A DNA stretch of 64,000 nucleotides, taken from the NCBI GenBank assembly GCA_040752005.1, contig JBFMFX010000010.1, positions 1 to 64,000 on the forward strand, written 5' to 3'. Positions 52,941-61,735 of this stretch are shown here, piece by piece. Under the pieces are notes generated by a model. That model saw nothing but the letters and a program-made list of their open reading frames with translations, made no database searches and was not told where the DNA came from. The stretch comes from RBG-16-66-20 sp040752005. Its GTDB lineage: Bacteria > Pseudomonadota > Gammaproteobacteria > Burkholderiales > SG8-39. The translations under genes and the position numbers were made by a program. How positions within the stretch are numbered: the stretch's first letter is position 1; every line of letters starts with the position of its first letter.

Positions 52941-54449
52941 CTAAAACTTGCGGCGGATCTCGAAACGGATGCCACCCACGTCTTTCAGGTTGTCGCGATG
53001 TGCCAGCATGAGGTCGGCGCGAAAGATCCATGCCTGGTCGAGCGCCTGCTGGTAACGCAGGCCGAGCCCGGTTTGCGCTCCGGGAATGGCCCGGTTGGCC
53101 GCGTTGCCATGCGGCCGCACGGTCGCCACCTCGACCACGAGCTGACGCTTGAGGTCGAACAGGTATTCGAGACCGAGCGCCCCGCCGTGCGTGTTGCCGG
53201 CGGTATCGTCGAGGCGCGGGAAGCCGGTGAGGCCGTCGGTTTCGAAGTTGATCCCGGTATTCTTGAGCACGCCGCCTGCGTCCGCAGCGCGCGCGACTGA
53301 CTGCGGGCGGTCCTTGCCGTAGAAGAGATTGAGATACGGCACCAGCGTGAGCGGCTTGCGCGTGACGAGCGAGTTCTCGACGAGCAGCAGCGTGCCGTTG
53401 GCGCGGCGCGGGGTGCCGTCGGAAGGATTCTGCCCGGTGTTGTGGATCAGGCGGACGCTGTTCGACAGCCAGCCCCCGTAGCGGCGGGTAAACGCGATCG
53501 CGAAGTTGTTGTACGCCCTGCCAAGGTCCGCCCCCTTGGGCGCGACGCGCGCCAGCCCGAGCTCCCAGTAGCCCTGGTTCGCTTCGAGAAACGTGGTCAC
53601 GCCGAGCACGCGGTTGCTCGCGGTCGCGTTGCCGGCGGCATCGACTATTCCGGCGGTGTTGACGTTGTCCAGGCCGGCGAAGAAGGTGACGTCGAAATTG
53701 GAGATGTCGGCCGATCTGCTGTGCTTGCCGGGCAGGGTGAAGGCGAACCCGCTGATCGCGTCCTCCAGCCAGACGCCGTTCTGGAAAAGCAGCGGCATCT
53801 TGCCGACGGCGATCGGCAGATCGAAACGCTGGTACCGATCCGTCCAGCCGCTCATCAGCTGGCCGAGGTCGCCCTCGAAGAAGAGCGCTTCGGCCTTCGC
53901 ATCGAGTTTCAGGTCGCAGCGGCTGCCGCCGGCTGCGCCGCGCGACTGGCAACGGGTGAAGTCCCCGTTGTGGTCGAGCGGCCGGAAGAACGCATGAATG
54001 CGCTCCGTGCCCGTAATCTTCCAGTCGACATCCAGATTCAGCCGCGTCGCGAGCACGTTGAACGCGCGCGCGCCGTCGCTGTTGCGCGCGAACGCGACTC
54101 GCCAGTCGCCGTAGACCGAGAACGCATGGTCGGTCGGGTTTTTCCGGCCCAGCCCGTGGCCGGGGGGCTGTAGCGGACCGCCCTGGTAGATCGGCCGACC
54201 GAGTTCGAGCATCGGCCGGGGGTTGCGCACCTGGAACTTGCCCCCGTATATCCTGAGTTCTTCCTCCTCGCTGTAGGGCTTATCGTCGTAGCGCGGGTCC
54301 GGTCCAAACGCGTCCTGGGAATGCGGCACTGGCCGCGCCTGCGGCGACATCTCGGGCGCAGGCTTCTCCTCGCCCGCCGCCGGACCAGCGAGCAACGCGG
54401 CCGCAAACGCGGCGCCAAGACACCTGCGCCCGCCGCGCAAGGCGTTCAT
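52941..54449 (-). CDS. Outer-membrane beta-barrel protein of the multiheme cytochrome cluster
   Basis: A 502-residue protein with a signal peptide (about 1-26, ending AAG), a ~60-residue polar segment, then alternating-residue beta strands rich in aromatic, Gly and Asn to the C-terminus, which ends RFEIRRKF. The terminal Phe is the usual outer-membrane insertion signal. No CxxCH is present. The ATG overlaps the pentaheme gene's stop (ATGA), so the two are co-translated, as expected for a barrel that holds a cytochrome across the outer membrane (MtrB/PioB-like role, inferred). The sequence is not recognisably MtrB, and it is shorter than the ~690 residues of that family. Confidence 0.75.
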   Translation of the reverse strand: MNALRGGRRCLGAAFAAALLAGPAAGEEKPAPEMSPQARPVPHSQDAFGPDPRYDDKPYSEEEELRIYGGKFQVRNPRPMLELGRPIYQGGPLQPPGHGLGRKNPTDHAFSVYGDWRVAFARNSDGARAFNVLATRLNLDVDWKITGTERIHAFFRPLDHNGDFTRCQSRGAAGGSRCDLKLDAKAEALFFEGDLGQLMSGWTDRYQRFDLPIAVGKMPLLFQNGVWLEDAISGFAFTLPGKHSRSADISNFDVTFFAGLDNVNTAGIVDAAGNATASNRVLGVTTFLEANQGYWELGLARVAPKGADLGRAYNNFAIAFTRRYGGWLSNSVRLIHNTGQNPSDGTPRRANGTLLLVENSLVTRKPLTLVPYLNLFYGKDRPQSVARAADAGGVLKNTGINFETDGLTGFPRLDDTAGNTHGGALGLEYLFDLKRQLVVEVATVRPHGNAANRAIPGAQTGLGLRYQQALDQAWIFRADLMLAHRDNLKDVGGIRFEIRRKF

Positions 54450-56260
54450 CGCTTCACCTCGAATTCGACGCTGTAGGGATGTATGTCGAGCATCCACTCG
54501 TTCATTGCGCGCTCCATGTCCGGCGTGGCGCCCACGAAGCGCATGAAATAGATCGGCTCGGCGCGGCTGCGCAACCGCACCGCCAGCCGATACTTGCCTG
54601 GCTTGGCGACCGCTTCGGCCGGAACGCTGTAGCGCGCCATACGGCTGCCGAGCGGCGGCAGCGAACGCTGCTCCATGCGCACGAAAGGCGGGTGGTTCAT
54701 CACCGACACCGGCTGGCCTGGCGGCCGCAGGAACGGCAGCTGGTCGATGTCGAGGTTGATCGGCAAATACATCTCGCGCTCCGTTCCCTTGACGTTGGTG
54801 GTCAGGAACTTGGTCTGCAGATTGAACAGCTGGTCGTCATGGCGGATCCTGCCCGCGCGCACGTCGAGGGAGTGCAGGTCAGCCATGTCCCCGATGCTGT
54901 CGACATAGCCGCTTTCCCAGACGCGCTTGCCGTCCGGGTCCACGAGCGCGACGTTCAACCAGAGTTCCGGCTGCGCGCCGAGCGAGCCCGAGGGCAGATT
55001 GTGCCCGGGATTGGTGTTCGTCACCCTGTAGGAAAAACGCAGCGGCTGGCCCAGCTTGGGTTCAGCGGCGAAGAACGGCCCGTCAATGCGCGTGCTGTTT
55101 TCCATGACGCGGCGGCGCAAGTCCTTCTTCTTCTGCAGCAGCTTGAGATTGTCTTCGACGACCGCCCAGGCCTTCTTGCGCTCCTCGGCATCGGACCATT
55201 CCTCCGGGAAGCGCACCTTGATCTTGCCTGCTTCAACCGCCTGTTCGAACTCCTCGCTTCCCCACTTGGCGCGGTAATCGAACTTGAGCCACTTTTCCAC
55301 CGTCCAGTCCTCGGTGCCTTCGGTGCTGTGGTGAGGGAAGATCCCCGGATGCGCGATCGGATAGCCCGGGCCGAAGAAGGAGTGGTCCGAGTGCCTGCGG
55401 TTCGGGTTGAGGCTCTTGCCGTTGCGCATCCCGTCGGCGGCCGGGCCGGTGCCGTACCCCGCGGGCTTCCCGGGAACCTTGCCCATGTGGCAGTCCTGGC
55501 ACGTAATGCCCTGGGCATGCGCGGGCGAGGCACGGTACTGGTCCCAGACCACTTCCAGCTTGATCCCCAAGTTCACCGCCACCTGATGGCAGGACATGCA
55601 GAACTCGGACTTGGAAAGCTGTTCGAACTTGATGCCGGCGGTGTGGATCTTGGTGCCGCGCGCCCGCTCGCTTGTTGCGACGTTGTAGCGCCCCGCATTC
55701 TGCACGACGGTCGCGACCCCGTCGCCGCCGAAAGGCCCATACACCGGCTCCAGGATGGAGCCGGGAACGATGTGCCGCTCGCCGTTCGACTTGCCGTACT
55801 GCTCGTTGACACGGTGGCAGGTGATGCACGTCACCCCTTCGCGCGAGACCTGGCTGCGCTTCCACAGCGGCAGATCGCGGGGCTCGTTCAGCGCCGTGCC
55901 CACGCTCATGTGGCAGCGGACACAGAACGTTCCGATCGACGGCGCGAGCTCGGTGATCTTCTGCTCGAACTTGTGGAACATCGGCGATATCCCGGAATAA
56001 GCGTGACTCGAGACGCGCCATTCGTCGTAGATCTGCCTGTGGCACTCGCCGCACTTGGCCGCGCTCGGGTAACGGTCCTCCTCGAGCAGGCGCGCGTGGG
56101 CCTGAGGCCCAGACATTTCGGGAGCTGCCCCTCGCCTCGGCCCGCGCTGCGCGGCGCTGTCGGTCGCCGCGGCGAGCGCGACGGCGACCGCGACGCCATG
56201 CACGAGTGACGCCCGCAGGCGGCCAGGTCTCGCGCCGCCTGCGGAGGAGACAAGGATCAT
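54446..56260 (-). CDS. Pentaheme c-type cytochrome with C-terminal beta domain
   Basis: A 604-residue exported protein: signal peptide or anchor (about 12-38, ending SAAQ), then five CxxCH heme sites (CGECH from residue 70, CVRCH, CITCH, CMSCH, CQDCH) in the N-terminal half, and a C-terminal ~200-residue heme-free part that looks like a beta-sandwich (NLPSGSLGAQPELWLNVALV; PPFVRMEQRSLPPLGSRMAR). The heme part resembles cytochrome c554/NrfA-like multiheme proteins. Start ATG at 56260 with GGGAGG upstream, overlapping the decaheme gene stop. Probably periplasmic or surface-exposed with the barrel encoded next. Confidence 0.85.
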   Translation of the reverse strand: MILVSSAGGARPGRLRASLVHGVAVAVALAAATDSAAQRGPRRGAAPEMSGPQAHARLLEEDRYPSAAKCGECHRQIYDEWRVSSHAYSGISPMFHKFEQKITELAPSIGTFCVRCHMSVGTALNEPRDLPLWKRSQVSREGVTCITCHRVNEQYGKSNGERHIVPGSILEPVYGPFGGDGVATVVQNAGRYNVATSERARGTKIHTAGIKFEQLSKSEFCMSCHQVAVNLGIKLEVVWDQYRASPAHAQGITCQDCHMGKVPGKPAGYGTGPAADGMRNGKSLNPNRRHSDHSFFGPGYPIAHPGIFPHHSTEGTEDWTVEKWLKFDYRAKWGSEEFEQAVEAGKIKVRFPEEWSDAEERKKAWAVVEDNLKLLQKKKDLRRRVMENSTRIDGPFFAAEPKLGQPLRFSYRVTNTNPGHNLPSGSLGAQPELWLNVALVDPDGKRVWESGYVDSIGDMADLHSLDVRAGRIRHDDQLFNLQTKFLTTNVKGTEREMYLPINLDIDQLPFLRPPGQPVSVMNHPPFVRMEQRSLPPLGSRMARYSVPAEAVAKPGKYRLAVRLRSRAEPIYFMRFVGATPDMERAMNEWMLDIHPYSVEFEVKR

Positions 56261-58077
56261 GACCGACCTCCCTTCATTCTGAATCCAAGCTTGAAGCGGT
56301 GAGGCAGATGGTACGCATGACACACCTGACATGCGGAGTCTACCCGACCTTTTTGGTGGCATTCTACGCAAACCTCTTTCCGGATCCCGGCGAAGTTGCT
56401 CTGGTACGGCTGCGGCTTGCCCGGCTTGGCGCTGAAGTACTTCGCATAGCCCGAATCGGCCTTCAACTCGTGGCACTTGCCGCAACCGGCGTCCGGATCG
56501 AGCAGTTCCAGGTGCGGCGCGTGGCTAAAGCGCGAGTGCGGCGCGGCCGAAGCCGGCGGCCGCTTCCACGCCCGCTCGAATTCGAGGGGCGACGCGGCGC
56601 GCAGCGCGGCGCCATGGCACTTGCCGCACGCACCGACTGCGTCCTTGTCCAGGAGCTGCTCGAGAGCGTCGGCCGCGATCGCGCGCCGGGGATCCTCGGC
56701 ACCGCGGGCGGCGGCCGCGGCGAAGTCGATCCAGGCCTTGAGCACGGGATCCCCGTGGGCAGCGGGCACATACACGAGAGCGGGGCGCCCCTCGGCGTTG
56801 TCTCGCACACCCCAGCCTGGCGAGCCCTCCTTCGCTCCGGCCTGTAGGCCGCGCTTCGCCCCCCAGGCCGAGCCGAGGTCGCGAAGCAGTTGCGTGGCAA
56901 GGCCACGGAACAGCTCCTCTGCGGCAGGTTTCCGGCCCGCGGCTTCCGCGACTAAGGCCGCGAGCGCACGCCCGCCGTCGCGCGCGACCGCCTGCCACAA
57001 CTCGGCAAGGCGCTTGGCGTTGGCTTCCTCGTCTCCGTCCTTCTCCATGCCGAGGAGCAGCGAGGCCATGACCGTGAGCTGGCCGGGTTCGAGCACGTTC
57101 AGCTCCCCGTTGACCACGTCGCGGTCGTGGCAGGTGCCGCAGATTTTTTCGTACGGGCGAGGCGCCACCTCGCGTGTTGCACCCTGCACTTCGTGGCACA
57201 CCGTGCATTTGGCCTTCGCTTCCGCCGCGAACTCCGCGACCGCGCGGGAGCGGGCGCGCACCTTGGGATCGACAAAATGCTTTTCCGCGTGCCGCACATG
57301 GTCGAAATAGATCCTGCCGGGCCGCCTGTACGGATAGCGCTCGTCGAAGGGGGGGTGCGCCGCCGCGAAATTGTCGAAGGAACGTCGGTGGCAATTGCCG
57401 CAGACGTGGTCGGGCACCTGCGAAAGACGGGCCGCGGCCCCCTTGTGTTCAGAGTGGCAGCGAACGCAGGAAATCGTGCCGACGTCCGCTCGGTCGGCGA
57501 AAGTCGCGTTGTGCACGAGCGCAGGCGGACCGGCGAAGTCGTGGCAGTCGACGCACTTGCCGCTCGGGTCGTTGGCGCGAAACGCGCTTGCGACCCACGC
57601 GAGCCCTTCCGCGCGATGCGAGGCGTGGCACGTGCCGCATCCGTGCTCGCGAGTGAAACCGGCGTGCGAACTCGCCAGTTCCCCCGCATCGAGGGCGGCG
57701 GGGTTCACAGCCCACGGCACCGCCGGATCGACACCGATCAGAAACACCAACACCACGACAAGCAGCGCCAGACTCGCTGCGCGGCCGCGCCAGCGGCGTA
57801 GGGCGGGCCGCGGAACACACGGCGGGTGCGTGTGCGGGCACCTGCCGTCCGGCTTCGGGCCCTCGCTGCATTTGCCGCCCGCGACTTTCGGTCGCCGGCA
57901 TTCCCAGCGGTCGCCGATTCGGGCGGGTGCGCAGTCGGACTGCCCTTGGCAGGCGCCGGCGGGATCCGGCCCCTGCCAGCAGGGTTTGCGCCACAGCAGG
58001 GCGCGACCGCAGCGATATCGGTCGGACGGCCGTTCGTAGACGATCTTCTCGTGCCGGAAGCTGCGCTCGCTTTTCAC
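56257..58077 (-). CDS. Membrane-anchored decaheme c-type cytochrome with Cys-rich cytoplasmic N-terminus
   Basis: 606 residues. Residues 1-98 precede the only membrane helix (about 100-117) and hold eight cysteines (23, 33, 43, 49, 60, 70, 80, 87) with no CxxCH; the Arg-rich flank before the helix (RPALRRWRGR) puts this part in the cytoplasm. The periplasmic part has ten CxxCH sites: six in the first half (CGTCH, CVDCH, CVRCH, CGNCH, CTVCH, CGTCH), then a helical heme-free insert, and four near the end (CGKCH twice, CVECH, CQVCH). Cytochrome c3/c7-like spacing. It overlaps both neighbours by ATGA and would link the inner membrane to the pentaheme protein. Confidence 0.88.
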   Translation of the reverse strand: MKSERSFRHEKIVYERPSDRYRCGRALLWRKPCWQGPDPAGACQGQSDCAPARIGDRWECRRPKVAGGKCSEGPKPDGRCPHTHPPCVPRPALRRWRGRAASLALLVVVLVFLIGVDPAVPWAVNPAALDAGELASSHAGFTREHGCGTCHASHRAEGLAWVASAFRANDPSGKCVDCHDFAGPPALVHNATFADRADVGTISCVRCHSEHKGAAARLSQVPDHVCGNCHRRSFDNFAAAHPPFDERYPYRRPGRIYFDHVRHAEKHFVDPKVRARSRAVAEFAAEAKAKCTVCHEVQGATREVAPRPYEKICGTCHDRDVVNGELNVLEPGQLTVMASLLLGMEKDGDEEANAKRLAELWQAVARDGGRALAALVAEAAGRKPAAEELFRGLATQLLRDLGSAWGAKRGLQAGAKEGSPGWGVRDNAEGRPALVYVPAAHGDPVLKAWIDFAAAAARGAEDPRRAIAADALEQLLDKDAVGACGKCHGAALRAASPLEFERAWKRPPASAAPHSRFSHAPHLELLDPDAGCGKCHELKADSGYAKYFSAKPGKPQPYQSNFAGIRKEVCVECHQKGRVDSACQVCHAYHLPHRFKLGFRMKGGRS

Positions 58078-58961
58078 AGCGCGTAGATGTGCAGGACGAG
58101 CAGATGCCAGCAGGCGAGTGCGACGAGCAGCATGCCCGCTGGGACGTGCACGAACAGCCAGAGTTTCAGGGCGCCCTGAAGCACATAGTGTGCGTCCAGT
58201 TGGTTCTTGCGCAGCGCGAGTGCCTCGATCTGATCAAGGGCGCGGCCTTCGCGCTCGTCCAGATAACGGCGCAGCGCGCTGATCTGGTCCCGGATCCAGC
58301 GTCCACCGCGGTTGCCGCCCGTCAGATGGCTGAGCAGAAAGCGCGGCCGGCGGAAGTACCAATCAAGCGACTCGACGTAGTACTGGCTGAGGGCGCCGGA
58401 GCCCGCCTCCCGAACCGATGCGAGCACCAGTGCTTCCGCCTGCTCGCGCAACGTCGCGATCTCGGCGGGAATGCGCTCGAATATGACCTCACCGCCGACA
58501 TCGGTCAGTCGGCGCGGCAGAAGTCGCTGCAGAAAATCGCCGAGCAATCCGGACACGACGACGGCGCAGAAAACGAGCGCGAGGAGCTGCTCGTAGCGGC
58601 CCATCGGGTACGGGCTGCCGGCGTGCTGCACATAAAGCGCCGTCGCGATCGCCCCGATCGCAAGGTGGGCACGCTTCCATGCGCGCGCGCTGCCGAGCGG
58701 CAGCGCCGGCAGGCGCTTGCGCAAGTTGAACGCCGCAAGCACGAATGTGAACACGAGCAACGCGTAACCGGTGACGAGTTCCCCGGTACCGAGGCGTCTT
58801 TCCAGATACCAGGCTGCCGCCGCCACCGGCAGCCAGAGCGCGAGCGTGCCCGCCAAATACAGGCCGGCGACGAACCCGGCGCGAGCCGATTCGCGCCCCG
58901 GCCGCGGGAGGTGAGCGGCGGGCAAAGCGAGCAGGGCTCGTATCAGAGTCTTAGAGCGCAC
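58074..58961 (-). CDS. Inner-membrane b-type cytochrome-like protein
   Basis: A 295-residue integral membrane protein with about five helices (about 28-51, 61-80, 97-116, 124-144, 263-290) and a soluble loop at 145-260. His residues sit within or at the ends of helices at 99, 113, 272, 286 and 291, suitable for two b hemes, in the manner of cytochrome b561, NarI or FdnI quinone-reactive subunits; this is inferred from pattern only. The GTG start at 58961 overlaps the Fe-S protein's stop by 11 bp, and its stop overlaps the decaheme start. It likely carries electrons between quinone or the cytoplasmic Fe-S protein and the decaheme cytochrome. Confidence 0.75.
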   Translation of the reverse strand: MRSKTLIRALLALPAAHLPRPGRESARAGFVAGLYLAGTLALWLPVAAAAWYLERRLGTGELVTGYALLVFTFVLAAFNLRKRLPALPLGSARAWKRAHLAIGAIATALYVQHAGSPYPMGRYEQLLALVFCAVVVSGLLGDFLQRLLPRRLTDVGGEVIFERIPAEIATLREQAEALVLASVREAGSGALSQYYVESLDWYFRRPRFLLSHLTGGNRGGRWIRDQISALRRYLDEREGRALDQIEALALRKNQLDAHYVLQGALKLWLFVHVPAGMLLVALACWHLLVLHIYAL

Positions 58962-60672
58962 TGGCGTGAATCACGAGTGAACGCAGATCGACACGCTTCA
59001 GCGCACCGTGCGCGCATGCGCGCTCGCACGAAGGGCCCGATGGCAGGCCATGGCACAGGTCGCACTTGGTCGCCTTCAGGATTGGCTCCCTGGACACCGG
59101 ATCCAGCACGGGCTGTCCGTCGCGCTCGCGGATCGCGACGAGCCGGATGTTGTCGTATGGGCAGGAATGGGCGCAGGTGCCGCAGCCGATGCAGGTTGCG
59201 TCGTTGATGATGACCCTGCCACCGGCCACGCTGCGATGGATCGCGCCGGTCGGGCAGCCGATCATGCACACCGGGTCAAGGCAGTGCATGCACGCATGCG
59301 CGACCATCCATTTGCCGAAGGTGGCGCCTTGGCGGACGAAACGGGGGTTGCCCCCGTGCGTGTCCGCGCACGCGCGAACGCAGTCGTCGCAACGAACACA
59401 CCGGTCCAGGTCGATCAGCATGGTGCTCGAGCCGTTGATGAATCGCTCCTCCACTGTCCATTCGAGGAAGGCGTCGTCGGCAATCGGACGCGCCGCGGTA
59501 TCCACTAGGCGAGTCCGCGGCGGGGCGATGCGAGGAAACACATGCTCGGCAAGCACCGAATAAGGAATGCGCAGCGCGTGGAGGTAGCCGAGCGCCGATA
59601 GGCTGGTTTCGTACGGGCATTCCCGACCGCTGCGCCACGACTCGTAGAGCTCGTCCAGTCCGAAGTGATCGCCGTTGCGAAGATACGTGAGCGTGCGGGC
59701 GCTCGTGCCCAGGCGGATTGACACACGGCCGAACCCTCCGGTGATGAGGAGCAAGCCGTCCGGATAGTCTCCTTGCGCCGCCACGAGCGGCTCGGCCGGC
59801 GCGGCCTTCCGGTTCCTGAAATCGAGGTGCCACTCGAAGGACCCATAGGTCTCGAACAGCGTCTCGGCGGCGACCTTCTCCAGTGCGGTCGCATCCAGCT
59901 GCGCGAGCAGGGGATGTTCCATGAGGTGATTGCGAAACAGGCTGCTGCGATAGCCGCGCTCGATCTTCTGTCGCCACGTTTCGTCGCGGTTCATGATGTC
60001 GCGCAGCGCCTGCCAGCGCATCTCGAGCACACGGGTTTCGGTTTCGGCGTAGACGGTCGCGGTGCGCTGCCCGCGACCGAGCGCTGCGACCTCGCCGAAC
60101 AGCGACCCGGGGGGCAGCGGCGCGGTCTTGTGCTTGGCACCTAGGGGTGGGACCCGCTCCGAGCCCGGGGCGGGCGCTTGGTCGAAAAGCTCCCTCCAAT
60201 CCGCGATCTCGAGCAACGAGACCCGGCGCTCGCGCGAGGCTGATCCAGAACGGCCGGCGCGATCCGTGTACAGGCGAGTATCGCGCGCCTCGGGAATGCG
60301 TGTACGACGGAAGGGCTCGAGCAGCAGCGCCCTCCAGTCCGGCGGCTGCTCGGTGGACCGGCCGAGCAAGCGTTGCGGCAGGCCCGGAGGGAGTATGGCG
60401 CGTGCCATGCCGGCAAGCACCAGGAACGCGGAATTTCCGTAGTCCCCCTCGCGAACGATCAGCTCGCCGGGCCGGAACACGACAATCCGACAGTCGTTGC
60501 GCAGGATGCCGTGCAGCGGCGCGGCCGCGGGGAATCGAGCGGCGTCGATGCTGCAAAACTCGGGCCTGGCGAGCAGCTCCCGCACCTCCTCGTCCGACAT
60601 CCGTGTGTCGAACGGGGTGTCCCAGCGCTTCGGGCGCTGGAGTACGTGCGCCTCGCTCTTTCCCGAAACCAC
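58951..60672 (-). CDS. Cyclic nucleotide-binding / four-[4Fe-4S] ferredoxin fusion protein
   Basis: 573 residues, cytoplasmic (no signal peptide). A first cNMP-binding fold spans about 52-225 with a ~90-residue insertion; its phosphate-binding loop FGEVAALGRGQRTATV (192-207) keeps the key Glu and Arg. A second fold (about 252-378) has a degenerate loop (HFGLDELYESW). The C-terminal 150 residues carry sixteen cysteines in four groups (425/428/431/435, 461/464/469/473, 494/497/500/504, 537/540/549/553) matching HycB/DmsB-like [4Fe-4S] subunits. So the electron-transfer subunit itself carries a probable second-messenger sensor. Next gene is the b-type membrane protein. Confidence 0.88.
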   Translation of the reverse strand: MVSGKSEAHVLQRPKRWDTPFDTRMSDEEVRELLARPEFCSIDAARFPAAAPLHGILRNDCRIVVFRPGELIVREGDYGNSAFLVLAGMARAILPPGLPQRLLGRSTEQPPDWRALLLEPFRRTRIPEARDTRLYTDRAGRSGSASRERRVSLLEIADWRELFDQAPAPGSERVPPLGAKHKTAPLPPGSLFGEVAALGRGQRTATVYAETETRVLEMRWQALRDIMNRDETWRQKIERGYRSSLFRNHLMEHPLLAQLDATALEKVAAETLFETYGSFEWHLDFRNRKAAPAEPLVAAQGDYPDGLLLITGGFGRVSIRLGTSARTLTYLRNGDHFGLDELYESWRSGRECPYETSLSALGYLHALRIPYSVLAEHVFPRIAPPRTRLVDTAARPIADDAFLEWTVEERFINGSSTMLIDLDRCVRCDDCVRACADTHGGNPRFVRQGATFGKWMVAHACMHCLDPVCMIGCPTGAIHRSVAGGRVIINDATCIGCGTCAHSCPYDNIRLVAIRERDGQPVLDPVSREPILKATKCDLCHGLPSGPSCERACAHGALKRVDLRSLVIHASAL

Positions 60673-60703
60673 GAGCGCGAGCGACGACCGCTGCCCGGAG
60701 TGA

Positions 60704-61639
60704 TTACTTGTAGCGCCCCTTGTCGGGCAGCAGTCCTTTCACCTTGGCGTGGACGTCCTTGTCTTTCAAGGCTTCCGCGAGCTTGCGCGCCGCGTCCGCG
60801 GTGGGTTTGTCGAGCAGCGCTTTCACCTCCGGCAGGTCGGCCACTGCGGCGAGCGCCTTGCGGGCGTCGTCGGCCCGCTTTCTTTGCAGCGCGACGTACT
60901 TGGCGTTGTCGGATTTGCCCGCTGCCGAAGTTGCGGACACGAGTGTTGCGGCTTGACCGATGACGAAGAGGCGGGCGAGCTCCGCCGGTTTCATCTCCGC
61001 GTTCACCGTGATGTCGGGCGGATAGAAGCGATGACGCACGCTGCCCTGCGAGTACGCCACAAGCTCGAACTCCGGCTCCCCGGGATGACCGGCCTCGAGC
61101 ATCTTCGCCAGGACGTCACCCTTGAGCTTGGGGTGTGCCAGACCATGACACTCGGCGCAGTTGGCGGCGATCTCGAAGTGCATGAACGACCAGATCATGC
61201 CCGCCTTGCGCGCCTCGGCGATGCGCTTGGCCTTGTGCGCCGGCGGCTCCTTGGCCGGATCCTCGATACCTTCGCCATAAAAGTTGTGCACGTCCCGCCA
61301 GGCCGACGACGGGCCGTGGCAGCTCTCGCACGAGGGGCCGGAGGTCACGGCCGGCTTGGCTGTCGGCGAGGACTTCGTTTCGGTGTAGTGGCATAGCACG
61401 CAGGCCGGGTTGGCGCGCATGCTGCTTGGACCGCCGACCGCCGCGAGGATCGCCTTCGCCTTTTCCTTCTTGTGAACCTCGTTGAACGACTGGCTGTGCT
61501 TGGTCTTCTGCCAGACTTCGACTTCCGCCTCATGGCACTTCGCGCACTTGCGGTAGCCCTCGTTGTAAGGTTGGGCCGTCGCCGCCGTGGCCGCACCGCC
61601 CAGCGCGACCGCAACCATTGCACCGACAAACTTTTGCAT
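60704..61639 (-). CDS. Tetraheme cytochrome c554-family protein
   Basis: A 311-residue periplasmic protein: signal peptide (about 1-22, ending TAQ) and four CxxCH sites at Cys 32, 81, 105 and 162 in the cytochrome c554 arrangement (YRKCAKCHEAEVEVWQKTKH; SCESCHGPSSAW; CAECHGLAHPKL). The C-terminal ~110 residues are heme-free, Ala/Lys-rich and helical. Start taken at ATG 61639; a GTG two codons earlier (61645) is better spaced from a GGGGGA run. First gene of the minus-strand cytochrome array, 31 bp before the cNMP/Fe-S gene. Confidence 0.88.
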   Translation of the reverse strand: MQKFVGAMVAVALGGAATAATAQPYNEGYRKCAKCHEAEVEVWQKTKHSQSFNEVHKKEKAKAILAAVGGPSSMRANPACVLCHYTETKSSPTAKPAVTSGPSCESCHGPSSAWRDVHNFYGEGIEDPAKEPPAHKAKRIAEARKAGMIWSFMHFEIAANCAECHGLAHPKLKGDVLAKMLEAGHPGEPEFELVAYSQGSVRHRFYPPDITVNAEMKPAELARLFVIGQAATLVSATSAAGKSDNAKYVALQRKRADDARKALAAVADLPEVKALLDKPTADAARKLAEALKDKDVHAKVKGLLPDKGRYK

Positions 61640-61706
61640 TGCCACTTTTGATCCCCCAGAATGTGCTCGATCAGGCACCGGTGGTTGCGCGCCACCGCGC
61701 GTGCGC

Positions 61707-61735
61707 AGTATAGCCGGACGAAATGGTCAAGTTAA
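61707..61735 (-). promoter_or_regulatory. Predicted promoter for the multiheme cytochrome array
   Basis: On the minus strand TTAACT (730-735 of this kilobase block, plus-strand AGTTAA) lies 17 bp before TATACT (plus-strand AGTATA at 61707-61712): 4 of 6 and 5 of 6 to sigma-70 consensus. Transcription would start near 61700, leaving a leader of about 60 nt before the tetraheme gene. No clear FNR, Fur or CRP palindrome was seen. Confidence 0.4.

Noticed and set aside
52655..52975. A 106-codon minus-strand frame ending CCFRCGGA as a possible metal-binding small protein
   Set aside because: No ribosome site, overlaps the end of the barrel gene out of frame, and composition is not protein-like; the CxxC is probably chance.
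59047..59064. CDLCH in the cNMP/Fe-S fusion protein as a possible heme c site
   Set aside because: It belongs to the fourth cysteine group of the ferredoxin module (Cys 537/540/549/553), and the protein has no signal peptide, so it is not exported for heme attachment.
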